64,000 nucleotides of DNA from Ahniella sp. (GCA_016712105.1 JADJRU010000027.1:1-64000); one strand, 5' to 3'. Positions 1 through 9,810 are shown, counted from the stretch's first letter. Notes: generated by a model not told the origin, from the sequence alone. Translations and numbers: made by a program.

Positions 1-508
1 GCGCACCGCCGAACCGGCGCCATCTGCGCCAATGAGGCGCTGGTAGGCAAACAATTCGCTGCCGCCATGTTTCTCGTCGACGGCGGTCAGAACCCGGGCT
101 TCAAAATCGACGTGCTCGACACGCTGGTCAAAGCGCATTTCCGCGCCAGCTGCGATGGCAGCTTCGATCAGGATCTCGTTGAGTCGGCCGCGATTGACCG
201 ACCAGATCACTTCACTGTCGTCCCGGCCATACCGTTGCAGATAGGGCGCCGCAACGATTTTATGCACCATGCGTCCGCATCATCACGGCGTTGAACAACA
301 GCGCGCTTGTTCGAGCCCGGCGCATCGCAAAGCATGCAAAACCGCGCTCGGCCAGCGCCAGATTGATGGAGCGTCCACCCGAACAGCCGGCCTGACGAGG
401 GACGGGCCGACGCTCCAGCACCACCACACGCTCGCCACGGCGGAAGCGCAGCAGGGCCATCAGCGCGCCGGCCAGGCCTGCGCCGGCGATCAGGACCGGG
501 GCCGTCAC
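1..508 (-). CDS. kmo: Kynurenine 3-monooxygenase, N-terminal part (frame-broken, runs off window)
   Basis: FAD-dependent hydroxylase that converts kynurenine to 3-hydroxykynurenine in tryptophan breakdown. The N-terminus shows the dinucleotide-binding GxGxxG motif (IAGAGLAGAL), the following ERRP segment and the family signature GRSINLALAERG. After this the frame must be changed several times (around 320, 300 and 272) to continue through AVMMRT, YGRDDSEVIWSVNRGRLNE and an IGADGAGSAVR motif, which are typical of the family. The start is the GTG at 508, overlapping the stop of the upstream fadB-like gene by four bases (GTGA), so the two are probably co-transcribed. The C-terminal part lies outside the window. 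The breaks are more likely sequence errors than decay because the coding sense is kept on both sides. Confidence 0.85.
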
Positions 509-2538
509 AGCTTGTCCCAGCCGGCCTTCGGTGCAAAGCGCGCGCCGTGTTTCCGGGCAAGAGCCTCGAGTCGTTCCACCAGAATGGCCTTGCCGGTGTC
601 GCGGATGTGCTGCACCGGGCCACCCCGAATGGTGCAAACCGGTGCCGAAGATCATGCCGGCATCACAATGTTCGGCGGATTCACAACGCCTTCGGCGAGG
701 CAGGCAACACACTCGTTGAGATACGGCAGGATCATCCGGTCCTCAAGGTCTTCCGGTGGCTGGTATCCAGCTGGAACCTCGGGTTTGATGGCCTTGCCGT
801 CTTTCCAGGTGTAGAAACCCTGGCCGTCTTTCTTGCCGCGTTTGCCGCTGCCGATCATGTCGGTCAGGGCTTTCGGGACGTCGAGTTTCAGGTAGGGGCA
901 GAGCACTTTCGACACGGACGTGGCGATATCCAGGCCCACGGTATCCATCAGTTCGATCGGACCCATCGGCATGCCGAATTTTTTCGCGGCCCGGTCGATC
1001 ACCGGCCCGGGGACGCCCTCGGCATAAAGTGTTGCCGCTTCGAGCATGTACGGGAACAGCACGCGATTCACCAGGAATCCGGGTGATGACGCGACTGGCA
1101 CCGGCAACTTGTCGATCGCCTTGGCAAACGCTGCCATTCGGGCCAGCACTGCTGGTGCGACCTGATCGTGCTTGACGATCTCGACCAGTGGCATCAGCGC
1201 GACCGGATTGAAGTAATGCAGGCCGACGAACTGTTCCGGGCGGGCCAATTTGGCCCGCAACTCGTTGAGCGGGATGCTGGAGGTGTTGCTGGCCAGAATG
1301 GCGCCGGCTTTCATGCGCGGCTCCAGATTGGCGTAAAGCGCTTGTTTCGCTTCCAGATTCTCGAAGATCGCTTCGATGATCAGGTCGGCCTGAGGCACGC
1401 TGGTGCTGTCCACGTCGGCTTTGAGTCGAGTGTTGACCTCGGCAATCTTGTCGTCCGTCTTGAGTTTGCGCTTGAAGAGTTCCTGCGCGCGGTCCAGCGC
1501 GGGCTGGATGTACTTCATCTCGCGATCCTGCAAACTCACGGTGAATCCCTGAACGGCACACCATGCCGCGATGTCGCCGCCCATCACGCCCGCGCCGACC
1601 ACATGGACGTGCTTGATGTCATGGGCGGCGCCGCCGGCGAGACCCTTCAGTGCTTCCTGCAGGAAATAGACGCGGACGAGGCTGCGCGCAGTGTGCGTTT
1701 CGGCCAGCTTGACCGTGGCCCGTGGTTCGGCGCGCAGGGCCTGCCGCAGATCGCCACCGTTTTTCCGCCAGAAATCGATCATGGCGAACGGCGCTGGATA
1801 TTGTCGACGGTCGGCCTTGCGTGCGACCTGGCCGTGAAGCACCTTGGACAGCACAAAGCGGGCCGGCGAGCTGTTCGTCAGCCAGGCGGTGAGTCGCTGT
1901 TTCAGCGGGCGTTTGCCGCGGAAGCGGAGCAGACGCATGGCTTCCTCAAGCAACTGCGCTTCCGGCACGACCTTGTCGACCAAGCCGATAGCCCGCGCAT
2001 TGCTTGCGCTGAGCGCGCGTCCCGTCAGCATCATGTCGAATGCCGCCGGTGCGCCGACCAGATGCGGCAAACGCGCCAGACCGCCCCAGCCCGGCTGGAT
2101 GCCCAGCTTCACTTCCGGCAGGCCAATTCGGGTCTTGCTGTCGTTGCTGGCAATCCGGAAACGGCAGGCGAGGGCAATTTCCGTGCCGCCGCCCATGCAG
2201 TGCCCGTGAATCGCGGCGACAGTAGGCATTTTCAGCGCAGCGATCCGGCCAAACACCCGGTGGCCGCGCTCGATCGCGCTGAGCGTCAAACTTCGTGCCG
2301 AGAAGTCGGCAAACTCGCGGATATCGGCGCCGGCGATGAATCCGGCCGGTTTGGCCGAAATGATCACCAGGCCCTTCGGCGGCTGGAGGGGGAAACGGTC
2401 GAGGATCCCCGAAAGCTCCTCCAGAACCGGCGCACCCAAGGTATTGACCGAGGAATCCGCCCGGTCAAAGGCCAAAACAAGCACCCCGTCTCGTTCGAAG
2501 CGGGGTTTCCAGTGCTGTAATTTCAGTCCCTCAAACAT
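505..2538 (-). CDS. fadB: Fatty-acid oxidation alpha subunit: enoyl-CoA hydratase / 3-hydroxyacyl-CoA dehydrogenase (frame-broken near 3' end)
   Basis: Bifunctional beta-oxidation enzyme hydrating enoyl-CoA and oxidising the 3-hydroxyacyl-CoA with NAD. The crotonase half carries the oxyanion-hole loop HGHCMGGGTEIALACR; the dehydrogenase half begins at VHVVGAGVMGGDIAAW and has HYFNPVALMPLVEIV and SSPGFLVNRVLFPY. I start it at ATG 2538 (MFEGLKLQHW); the open frame extends about 120 residues upstream but that part has no family resemblance. Near the 3' end three single-base losses between about 655 and 620 shift the frame three times and restore it, so that the end (MIFGTG, then GGPVQHIRDTGKAILVERL) closes at TGA 505. 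About 678 residues, a little shorter than FadB/FadJ. No thiolase gene is beside it. FadB versus FadJ cannot be decided here. Confidence 0.88.
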
Positions 2539-2569
2539 GCTGATCGTCCTCACCCTTGAAGCCCAATTG

Positions 2570-2581
2570 TCGAGCGCTTGA
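2570..2581. promoter_or_regulatory. Candidate palindromic operator upstream of the fadB-like gene
   Basis: TCGAGCGCTTGA is an inverted repeat (5 of 6 base pairs per half) about 30 bases before the fadB-like start codon, where a repressor of fatty-acid degradation could bind. TetR-type fatty-acid regulators commonly use short palindromes of this size. The match to any particular regulator is not established. Confidence 0.25.
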
Positions 2582-2641
2582 GCATAACGGTTCTGGATTC
2601 GAGCAGTTGGTCGACTCCCGAAAACCCTTCGTTTCGCATGG

Positions 2642-3205
2642 GATACCTGTCGCGTCACTCTGGTCAATCGCCATGGACAGCGATATGGTTGGGCCAGGAG
2701 CTTTGCGCATCCGACCACGACCTCGGAAACCACGTCGATTTTCGTCACGCAGAAACTGTATGACGAGATCTCTGGCTCCGAAAAACACCTGATCGTCATC
2801 GAGACGGCAAGGGTGCCTGACGTCGTGCAGCAATTCCGCCAGTTCGCCATGCGCTCGGGCGGGTCGTTGTATCTCTGGACGGAGGACGTCGGCATCACCA
2901 ACCTGCGTGAGGCCGACTTGCCGGTCCCCGGCAGTCAACGCCTGCACGATGCCCTGCGGCATGTCGCGAACAGTCTGCATCCCGGTGTCTACGTGTTCAT
3001 CGGGTTCGGTAAACAAATGCGACAGCCGGCAACCAGTGTCGTTCGCTTGTTGGCTCGTCAGACCGGCCCCGGCGCAAAAAAGGTCGTGTTCGTCGATGCC
3101 AAGGTGCGTCTGCCTGAAGGGCTGGACGTCTTCGTCAACCGCATCGTGCACGTGGCGGAGGATAAGAAACCGCCGCGCCTGCGTGATGGCCGATGGGTGT
3201 TTTGA
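2642..3205 (+). CDS. Small protein resembling the N-terminal domain of Ycf46-type AAA proteins (start unresolved)
   Basis: The open frame before the GGDEF-EAL gene encodes a clear globular sequence: HLIVIETARVPDVVQQF, then GGSLYLWTEDVGIT, LHDALRHVANSLHPGVYVFI and KKVVFVDAKVRLPEGLDVFV. This order (beta strand ending in IET, WT-motif, aspartate-rich strand, late strand with P-E-L) resembles the N-terminal domain that precedes the AAA ATPase module in Ycf46-like proteins, but no ATPase follows. No ATG lies in frame upstream of the conserved part (the ATG at 2813 would remove it); a TTG at 2703 with a good GGAG ribosome site is in another frame, so a small indel or a non-standard start is likely. 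The stop overlaps the next start by 13 bases, suggesting coupling. Family assignment is an inference. Confidence 0.5.
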   Translation, partial: DTCRVTLVNRHGQRYGWARSFAHPTTTSETTSIFVTQKLYDEISGSEKHLIVIETARVPDVVQQFRQFAMRSGGSLYLWTEDVGITNLREADLPVPGSQRLHDALRHVANSLHPGVYVFIGFGKQMRQPATSVVRLLARQTGPGAKKVVFVDAKVRLPEGLDVFVNRIVHVAEDKKPPRLRDGRWVF

Positions 3206-5810
3206 CACTGATGCGCGGTTCGGTCCTGATTCTGGTCAACGAGCGCGGCGATCGTCGCAAACTGTTCGAGTTGCTTGACGGACAGGACTTCGAGGCCATT
3301 TTTGCCGCGAAAGACGTCACTCAGGCGCGCAGCATGCTGGCTTCCGAGGATGCCCTCGACCTGATCGTGCTCGAATTCGGTTCGGCCGACTTCGAGGTGC
3401 GGGCACTGGCCGATGAAATCGCCGGTAGCGAGATGTTCTCGAAAGTGCCGGTGATCGGCGTCATTCCGGGAAGTCTGGACGCAGTCTTCGGGATTGCGCC
3501 CCCAAAAAACGTGACCGCCTGGATTTCGTCGCCGGTCGATCCGCAAGGCGCGCTGACGGTGATCGAGCGTGCCTTGATGCCTCCCGAAATGCCTTCGGAA
3601 GCGGCCATCGACGCCCTCCCCACGACGACTTCCGGCGGGCTGGGCAGTTACCGTTTCGCGTTCGATGCCAGCCTCGATGAAATGATCCTGTCCGATCCGG
3701 TGACTGGCAAGGTCGTGGATGCCAACCAGACTTTCGTCACCCAGTCGGGCATGTCTTTGTCGGATGTCATCGGCCGACCGGTCGACGACCTGGATCTCAC
3801 GCACAAAGCCCAGGTTCGGCGAGACCTGATCCAGCACGCCATGCGCCAGGGGACTGTGCGCTATCGCGGGCAAGTGCCCAGAGGCGACGGCACGCGACTG
3901 ACCGTGGATGCCCATATCCGGCTCGTGCGGGCTGATGGCGAGGTGCGCCTGCTCAGTTGTTTTCGCGCTCAGACCGCCGACCCCAACCGGCGTGTGTTCG
4001 GTGATTTTGTCGACGGGCTCTGGGCCGCACGCGGATCCGAAAACCTGGCCCGCAACCTCACGCAGAAGCTGGTCGATTACGCCAAACTCGATTTTGTCCT
4101 GCTGATTGCCAAACGCACCGAACTCGGTGAGGGGCATGATTTGGTAGTCTCGCAGATGCGGCCCGGCTTCAGTGCCGGACTGATCGAGCAACTCAAGGGT
4201 CCGGTCTTGCGCAAAGTGCTGGACGGGGAAGCGTTCCTCGCCAACACGAATGCCTGGAAAGCCCTGGGCGCCGCCGGACAAGAGGAAAAGGGTCGCATCG
4301 AGATGTTGTTCGGCGTCCTGATCCGCGACGAGCGCCAGGTGGTGATTGGCGGGTTGCTCGGTGCCGGTCGGGAATCGTTCGGTGAAGAGGCCGGAGTCGC
4401 CAACTGGGTCCGGGCGCTGAGCGCGCGCGTGGCATTGGAACTGGAGATCGAGCGGGCACAGGAACTCGGCCGGGCCAAGGGTCTGCAGGACTCCCTGACG
4501 AGTCTGCCGAACCGCCTTCTGTTCAACGATCGCCTGGAAACCACGATCAAGGAAGCGCATCGCACGGGCGAAATGTTCGCGGTGCTGTTTGTCGACCTTG
4601 ACCGGTTCAAGAACGTCAACGACAGTTTGGGACACAGTGTCGGCGACGAACTCCTGATCGCAGTCGGCAAACGACTGCGCAGTTGCCTGCGCGGCTCGGA
4701 TACCGTCGCGCGATACGCAGGAGACGAATTCACGCTGATCCTGCGTCATATCGTCCAGCGCGAAGATGTGCTGCGGATTGCCGAGAAGATCTGTCGAGTG
4801 CTGGAACCACCGCTCACGCTCAATGACGGCCGTGAACTGCAAATCACGGCGAGCATCGGCATCAGCTTCTACCCCGATGATGCCGATTCGGCGGAAACGC
4901 TGCTGATGCATGCCGATATCGCCATGTACAACGCGAAGGGGATGGGTCGGAACAACTTCCAGACTTATGTCGCCGTGCCGGAGGAGTCACACCAGCAGCG
5001 CCTCGCCTGGAAACCAAGCTGCGGGTTGCCGAGCGAAATGGCGAATTGCGTGCGTACTATCAGCCGCAGGTCAACTCGGTGACCGAAGACATCATCGGCA
5101 TGGAGGCGCTGATTCGTTGGGAACATCCCGAACTGGGCATGATCTCGCCGGGCTTTTTCATTCCGCTGGCCGAAGACACCGGCCTGATCATGTCGATTGG
5201 CGAATGGATGTTGCGGACCGCGTTGACCGACACCAAACGGTGGCACGACCGCTTTGGTCTGCCGTTGCGCATCAGCGTCAACCTGTCGGCGCTTCAACTG
5301 AAGCAGCCGAACCTGAAGGAAGTGGTCGAGCGTGCCCTTCAGGACACTGGCCTGGAAGCCAAGTATGTCGAGCTGGAAGTCACCGAAAGCATCAATGTCA
5401 AGAACATCCCGAACTTGATCGATACGCTGCAGTCGCTGCGCGACATGGGTTGTTCGATTGCAATCGACGATTTCGGCACCGGCCAGAGCTCGCTGGACTA
5501 CATTCGCCGCTTCCCGGCCGACCGGATCAAGATCGATCAGGTGTTCGTCCGGAATATCGGCGTCGACCCGGACGACGAGGCGATCGTTCGCGCCACCATC
5601 AACATGTCGCAGCAGCTGAATCGCGGCGTGATTGCCGAAGGGGTGGAGTACGAGGAACACCTTCGCTTCCTGCGCGAGAATGGCTGCGAAGAACTGCAGG
5701 GTTATCTGTTCTGCCGTCCTTTGCCGGCGGCCAGCTTCGAGAATCTGCTGGCCGAACGCGAGAAACTGGTGGGTCCGCCGCGGACCTTCGAGACACTCAG
5801 TGACGACTGA
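3193..5810 (+). CDS. Multidomain c-di-GMP protein: receiver-like, PAS, GAF-like, GGDEF, EAL (one frameshift)
   Basis: Likely controls cyclic di-GMP. Domain order: a degenerate receiver (about 3210-3590; the phosphoacceptor position reads VLEF, so it is probably not phosphorylated), PAS (about 3650-3970), a GAF-like domain (about 4000-4470), GGDEF (about 4490-4960) and EAL (about 5040-5750). The GGDEF signature reads RYAGDEF, a variant with Ala in the first position that may or may not be active; the metal site LFVDLDRFKNVNDSLGH is kept. The EAL half has GMEALIRW, NLSALQL, ELEVTES and DDFGTGQSSL, all expected for an active phosphodiesterase. A single missing base near 5010 splits the frame inside the linker. 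Starts at ATG 3193 or ATG 3211; the upstream frame overlaps. Confidence 0.88.
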
Positions 5811-5835
5811 ACTTTTTTGCAACGGCTTGGTCCAA
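5809..5835 (+). promoter_or_regulatory. Candidate sigma-E (AlgU) promoter for rpoE
   Basis: GAACTT at 5809-5814 and GTCCAA at 5830-5835 are separated by 15 bases (16 if the -10 is read as TCCAA). GAACTT-N16/17-TCnnA is the known consensus of sigma-E/AlgU promoters, and rpoE-type operons are usually autoregulated. It lies directly at the stop codon of the preceding gene, about 115 bases before the rpoE start. Confidence 0.55.
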
Positions 5836-5947
5836 GTCCCATCAACAACAGGATGGGTAGCGTGGTATGGGCCAATCAGCGCGGAAAAAGTGGGTCGGAC
5901 GTTTTCAACCTGTCCGGCAACCGCTTGATCTGCCGGAGCAAAAGCCG

Positions 5948-6549
5948 GTGAGTGAGGCGGAAGCAGATCTGGAGCTTGTTCGCCGCGTACAGTCCGGCGA
6001 ACGATCCGCCTTCGACCTGTTGGTGCGCAAGTACCAGCACAAGGTCTTTGGCGTGATCGGCAAGTACATCCAGGATTACGCCGAATGTCAGGACGTGGCC
6101 CAGGACACCTTCATTCGGGCCTATCGGGCCATCGGGAACTTCCGGGGCGACAGCGCGTTCTACACCTGGCTTTACACGATCGCCACGAATACCGCCAAGA
6201 ACCACCTGGTCTCACTCGGTCGACGTCCGCCGACCGATGATGTGCAACTGGACGATGCCGAACATTTCGAAAGCGCCATGCGCATGAAGGATGTCGCCAC
6301 GCCAGAACGCGAGTTGATGCGGCAGGAGATCGAGCAGGCGGTGACGTCTGCCGTCGCCGATTGCCGGAAGAGTTGCGCCAGGCCATTACCTTGCGTGAAG
6401 TCGATGGTCTGTCCTATGAAGAAATTGCCCAGAAGATGAATTGCCCGATCGGAACCGTGCGTTCGCGCATTTTTCGTGCGCGTGATGCCATCGATGTGCG
6501 CCTGCGTCCGCTGATGGGCCCCTCCCAATCGAAAGTGGAAGTGTCATGA
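5948..6549 (+). CDS. rpoE: RNA polymerase sigma-E factor (one frameshift)
   Basis: Extracytoplasmic-function sigma factor for envelope stress. Region 2 is nearly identical to RpoE/AlgU: DLLVRKYQHKV, VAQDTFIRAYRAI, FRGDSAFYTWLYTIA NTAKN. Region 4 follows after a one-base loss near 6355: LPEELRQAITLREVDG, LSYEEIAQKMNCPIGTVRSR. I use GTG 5948 (VSEAEADLEL) because it matches the usual short N-terminus; an in-frame ATG at 5867 would add 27 unrelated residues. First gene of rpoE-rseA-rseB-mucD, and the stop overlaps the rseA start (ATGA). Confidence 0.95.
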
Positions 6550-7160
6550 ACGATTCGATCCGCGAACAACTTTCGGCGCTCAGTGATGGCGAACTCGCCA
6601 GCGACAGCGCACGTTTTCTGCTCAAACGGCTGGATCACGACCCCGAACTCGGTGAAACCTGGGAGCGGTACCACGTGATTCGTGATTGTCTGCGTCGGCA
6701 GCAAAGCTTGGCGCCGCCGGATTTTTCGGCACAGGTCATGGCGGGTATCGAGGCCGATGGTCTGCCGGGATTGGCTCGGCGGAAAGTCGCCACCGGGCGT
6801 GGCCGGAATCTGATGAATTGGCTGGGCGGTGGTGCCGTGGCCGCTGCGGTGGCTGTGGTCGCGCTGTTGTCGCTGCGCCCGATCGGTGCGCCCGAAACAC
6901 TGGCGCCACAGGGTAGCCTGGCCAGCGTGGAGACAGTCACGACTGCCGATCTGGCCCCGGCCTGGCGTTTGTCTCCGGTTTCTGACCGTCAGGCGATCGT
7001 CGTTTCGGCGTTGCCGAGCCAGAGCGAGCTGGATGGCTACTTCATGCAACATGCCGAAGGCTCCGCGAGCTCCGGCCAGATGGGCGTGTTGCCCTACGTG
7101 CAGTCGGGCGCGGCCAAGCCGGTCATCGGCGTGGAATGCGAATCCAGCCAGGCATGCTGA
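6546..7160 (+). CDS. rseA: Anti-sigma-E factor RseA/MucA
   Basis: Inner-membrane anti-sigma factor that holds RpoE until regulated proteolysis frees it. The first 80 residues match the RseA N-terminal domain (LSALSDGELASDSARFLLKRL, then WERYHVIRDCLR). One membrane helix follows at about residues 97-115 (GGGAVAAAVAVVALLSL), then a periplasmic part. The start overlaps the rpoE stop by four bases and the gene end overlaps the next start, so the operon is translationally coupled. 204 residues, normal for the family. Confidence 0.93.
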   Translation: MNDSIREQLSALSDGELASDSARFLLKRLDHDPELGETWERYHVIRDCLRRQQSLAPPDFSAQVMAGIEADGLPGLARRKVATGRGRNLMNWLGGGAVAAAVAVVALLSLRPIGAPETLAPQGSLASVETVTTADLAPAWRLSPVSDRQAIVVSALPSQSELDGYFMQHAEGSASSGQMGVLPYVQSGAAKPVIGVECESSQAC

Positions 7161-8044
7161 ATCGCATGCCGAACCGGTGCCGCCCCGTTCTGACTGCGCT
7201 GGTTCTGGCTGGCACGTTCGAGGCCATGGCGGCAGATGGCCTGTCATGGCTGCGTCAGATGCAGCAGGCGCAGCGGTACAGCACGGTCGAGGGTGTGGCG
7301 GTCTACGCCCACGACGGCCGTATCGATGCCATTCGCATCCTGCATCAGCCCGGCCCCGACGAGCAGGGTCAGTTCGCGAATCTCGGTGGTGACCGTCGCC
7401 AGTTGCTGCGGTCCGGTGACCAGGTACTTGTCCAGATGGAAGGCGCAACCGTTGGCGCTTGGCCGGCGTTTGCCCGTTTCGAGTCGGCCGATGCCGATCA
7501 TGTCGGCAAACTCTATGACGTGCGTGAGATCGGCAAGGACAAGGTCGCCGGACTCGAAGCCGTTGTCGTGCTTGCCGAGCCTCGCGATGAATTGCGTTTT
7601 GTACAGCAGATCTGGTTCGACCGGGCCAGTGGTCTGATCCTCGGAAACGTCGTACTCGATCAGCGCCGCCAACCGCTTGAGCAGGTCATGTTCACGACCG
7701 TCCGAACGAGCAGCGCGCTGGCCTCCGGCGCGTTGCCCGAGGCAATTCCGGAACGGGCGACACAAGCCAGCAGCATTGCGCTGAACTTGCCGGCCGGTTT
7801 CATGTTCGTCGCCGAGCGCCGCGACAACTACCGCCATCTCGACCAGTTCCTGCTGACCGATGGTCTGGCGCTGGTGTCGATCTACCGGGAAGCACGACCC
7901 GCACCGACCCAGGGCGACTTTGCTTCAAGGCGCGGCGCCGTCAACCTGTACGGCCGCCAAGGTGCTGACCTCCGTTGGGTCGCGATCGGAAACGTTCCTT
8001 TGCCGACGCTGCGGGAACTCATCGAGTCCAACGCGGGTCCCTGA
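7154..8044 (+). CDS. rseB: Periplasmic sigma-E regulatory protein RseB/MucB
   Basis: Binds the periplasmic side of RseA and senses lipopolysaccharide or misfolded lipoproteins. A signal peptide is visible (CRPVLTALVLAGTFEAMA), followed by the N-terminal lipid-binding domain (MQQAQRYSTVEGVAVY, FVQQIWFDRASGLIL) and the smaller C-terminal domain (NLPAGFMFVAERRDN, LTDGLALVSIYRE, GRQGADLRWVAIGNVPLPTL). ATG 7154 overlaps the rseA stop; ATG 7136 is an alternative. About 296 residues. Confidence 0.92.
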   Translation: MLNRMPNRCRPVLTALVLAGTFEAMAADGLSWLRQMQQAQRYSTVEGVAVYAHDGRIDAIRILHQPGPDEQGQFANLGGDRRQLLRSGDQVLVQMEGATVGAWPAFARFESADADHVGKLYDVREIGKDKVAGLEAVVVLAEPRDELRFVQQIWFDRASGLILGNVVLDQRRQPLEQVMFTTVRTSSALASGALPEAIPERATQASSIALNLPAGFMFVAERRDNYRHLDQFLLTDGLALVSIYREARPAPTQGDFASRRGAVNLYGRQGADLRWVAIGNVPLPTLRELIESNAGP

Positions 8045-8136
8045 ACCGCATATTGGTCGGAGCGGTGGGACTACCGGTCCGGTCCTGCTGGTCGTGAAGT
8101 TGTCCAAAATCGAACAAACTTTCCAAGGAGTAGATC

Positions 8137-9552
8137 ATGCGTTCTTTCGGCACCGTTGCCGCTTTCCTGATCGGCCTGGCCGCAGGGCCATTGGCTGCGC
8201 AAAGCCTCCCCGATTTCACTGGACTGGTCGAGAAAACATCGCCGTCCGTGGTCAACATCGTGTCCATCGCCGAACAAGGTGGCGCCGGGGCTGCCCGGGG
8301 CGATGAAGAGGAAGTGCCCGAGATGTTCCGCCGATTTTTCGATGACCCGCGTTTCGAACGTGGCCCGCGCGATCGTGTTTCGGGTGGTTCCGGGTTTATC
8401 GTGTCGGCCGACGGTTACCTGATCACGAACCACCATGTGGTCGATGGTGCCGATGAAGTGCGTGTCACGCTGAAGGATCGCCGCGAATTCAAGGCGAAGA
8501 TCATTGGCACCGATCAGCAAAGTGATGTCGCTCTGTTGAAGATCGAAGCAAAAGGTCTGCCGGCCGTGACACTCGGTGATTCCGATCGGGTCAAGGCAGG
8601 GCAATGGGCGGTCGCGATCGGTTCGCCCTTCGGGCTCAGTTACACGGTGACTGCCGGCGTGGTGTCGGCCGTCGGCCGCAATCTGAATCCGGATCAGCGA
8701 TACGTGCCGTTCATCCAGAACGACTTGTCGATCAATCGCGGCAACTCCGGTGGACCCCTGTTCAACCTGGACGGTCAGGTGATCGGCATCAATTCGCAGA
8801 TCTTTTCGCAAACCGGCGGGTCGGTCGGCATTTCTTTCGCGATTCCGATCAACTACGCCAATCAAGTGGTCGGCCAGTTGAAAGCCAAGGGCAAAGTGTC
8901 GCGCGGCTACATTGGCGTGAACCTGCAAGGTGTGACTTCCGAAGACGCCGAGGCGCTCGGCTTGTCGCGCGTGGCGGGGGCTCTGGTCGTGCAGGTCAAT
9001 CCAGACACCCCGGGCGCCAAGGCCGGGTTGCGGGTCGGTGACGTCATCCTGACGTTCAACGGCAGTGCGATCGAGGATTCAGGCGACCTGCCACCGCTGG
9101 TGGGCGCAACGATGCCCGGCACCCGTGTCAGCCTGGGTGTCTTCCGCGACGGTAAACAGGTCAGCGTGCCGGTCACGATTGCCGAGCTGCCGGGCAGCCT
9201 GACGACTGCGGGGACCGACGGATCGGGCGAACCGGCGACGCCGGGGGACACGCGCCAGAAACGCCTGGGTTTGGTGATCGGCGATCTGAACGCCGCAGAG
9301 CGGGAGGCACTGGGGTTGGACGACGCACAGGGCGTGTTGGTCAAGGAAGTGACCGGCACCGCTGCCCGCCGCGCTGGTCTGCGGCCCAACGACGTGATCC
9401 TGATGATCAATCGTCAGAATGTCGATTCGGTCGCTGCATTTGCCCGGGTTGCAGGCGCTACCAAGCCTGGTTCGCCGGTGATGCTGCTGATCCGGCGAGG
9501 TCAAACCAACGCGTTCATCACGTTTACGCCGGAAAACGACGGCGAGGAGTGA
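8137..9552 (+). CDS. mucD: Periplasmic Do-type serine protease (DegQ/MucD)
   Basis: HtrA-family protease/chaperone of the periplasm, degrading misfolded envelope proteins. Signal peptide MRSFGTVAAFLIGLAAGPLAAQ; trypsin-like domain with triad His100 (TNHHVVDGADE), Asp130 (SDVALLKIE) and Ser204 (GNSGGPLF); then two PDZ domains, about residues 255-345 (GYIGVNLQGV) and 375-465 (GVLVKEVTGTAARRAGL). 471 residues. AAGGAG ribosome site 10 bases before ATG. Fourth gene of the sigma-E cluster, after a 92-base gap; this placement is typical of mucD in Pseudomonas and xanthomonads. Confidence 0.95.
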   Translation: MRSFGTVAAFLIGLAAGPLAAQSLPDFTGLVEKTSPSVVNIVSIAEQGGAGAARGDEEEVPEMFRRFFDDPRFERGPRDRVSGGSGFIVSADGYLITNHHVVDGADEVRVTLKDRREFKAKIIGTDQQSDVALLKIEAKGLPAVTLGDSDRVKAGQWAVAIGSPFGLSYTVTAGVVSAVGRNLNPDQRYVPFIQNDLSINRGNSGGPLFNLDGQVIGINSQIFSQTGGSVGISFAIPINYANQVVGQLKAKGKVSRGYIGVNLQGVTSEDAEALGLSRVAGALVVQVNPDTPGAKAGLRVGDVILTFNGSAIEDSGDLPPLVGATMPGTRVSLGVFRDGKQVSVPVTIAELPGSLTTAGTDGSGEPATPGDTRQKRLGLVIGDLNAAEREALGLDDAQGVLVKEVTGTAARRAGLRPNDVILMINRQNVDSVAAFARVAGATKPGSPVMLLIRRGQTNAFITFTPENDGEE

Positions 9553-9594
9553 CGATTCCCGGCGCGCCCAGTTGAATCAATCACGGGGGTGATC

Positions 9595-9690
9595 GAGAAG
9601 CGCCGGGATGGCGTTTCTCGATGGGCAAGCAACGTATTGTTGAAAAACAGCATGTTAGAGCGCGAGTCCGGGCGTGGAGCCGGACTCGCG
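9595..9690. repeat. Two inverted repeats in the mucD-lepA gap
   Basis: The first (9595-9619) pairs GAGAAGCGCC with GGCGTTTCTC and may end mucD transcription, although no T-run follows. The second (9661-9690) has perfect 11-base arms CGCGAGTCCGG / CCGGACTCGCG around an 8-base loop GCGTGGAG, and has a relative at 21081-21111 with nearly the same arms and loop start. Confidence 0.6.
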
Positions 9691-9775
9691 TCGTTGGGAA
9701 ACGCCAGGATGGCGGTACTCAACAGCCAATAAATGGTTCCATGTCATAATCCACCTCTTTACCAACGAGGTACCT

Positions 9776-9809
9776 CATCACGTCGGTCCGTCCGGCGTGA
9801 TGGCTTTTT
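9776..9809 (+). terminator. Terminator-like hairpin ending two bases before the lepA start codon
   Basis: CATCACGTCGG pairs with CCGGCGTGATG (10 of 11, one G-U) around a 5-base loop and is followed by GCTTTTTC and then ATG. The shape is that of an intrinsic terminator, but it sits exactly where the lepA ribosome-binding site should be; no Shine-Dalgarno sequence is seen between it and ATG. Confidence 0.55.
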
Positions 9810-9810
9810 C

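Noticed and set aside
3058..4911. 617-codon open frame on the minus strand under the GGDEF-EAL gene
   Set aside because: Antisense shadow; composition is rich in His, Gln and Arg as in reversed codons and it matches nothing.
9733..9810. 26-residue N-terminal extension of LepA
   Set aside because: Frame is open but lies in the hairpin region and LepA proteins begin at [12 protein letters not shown].
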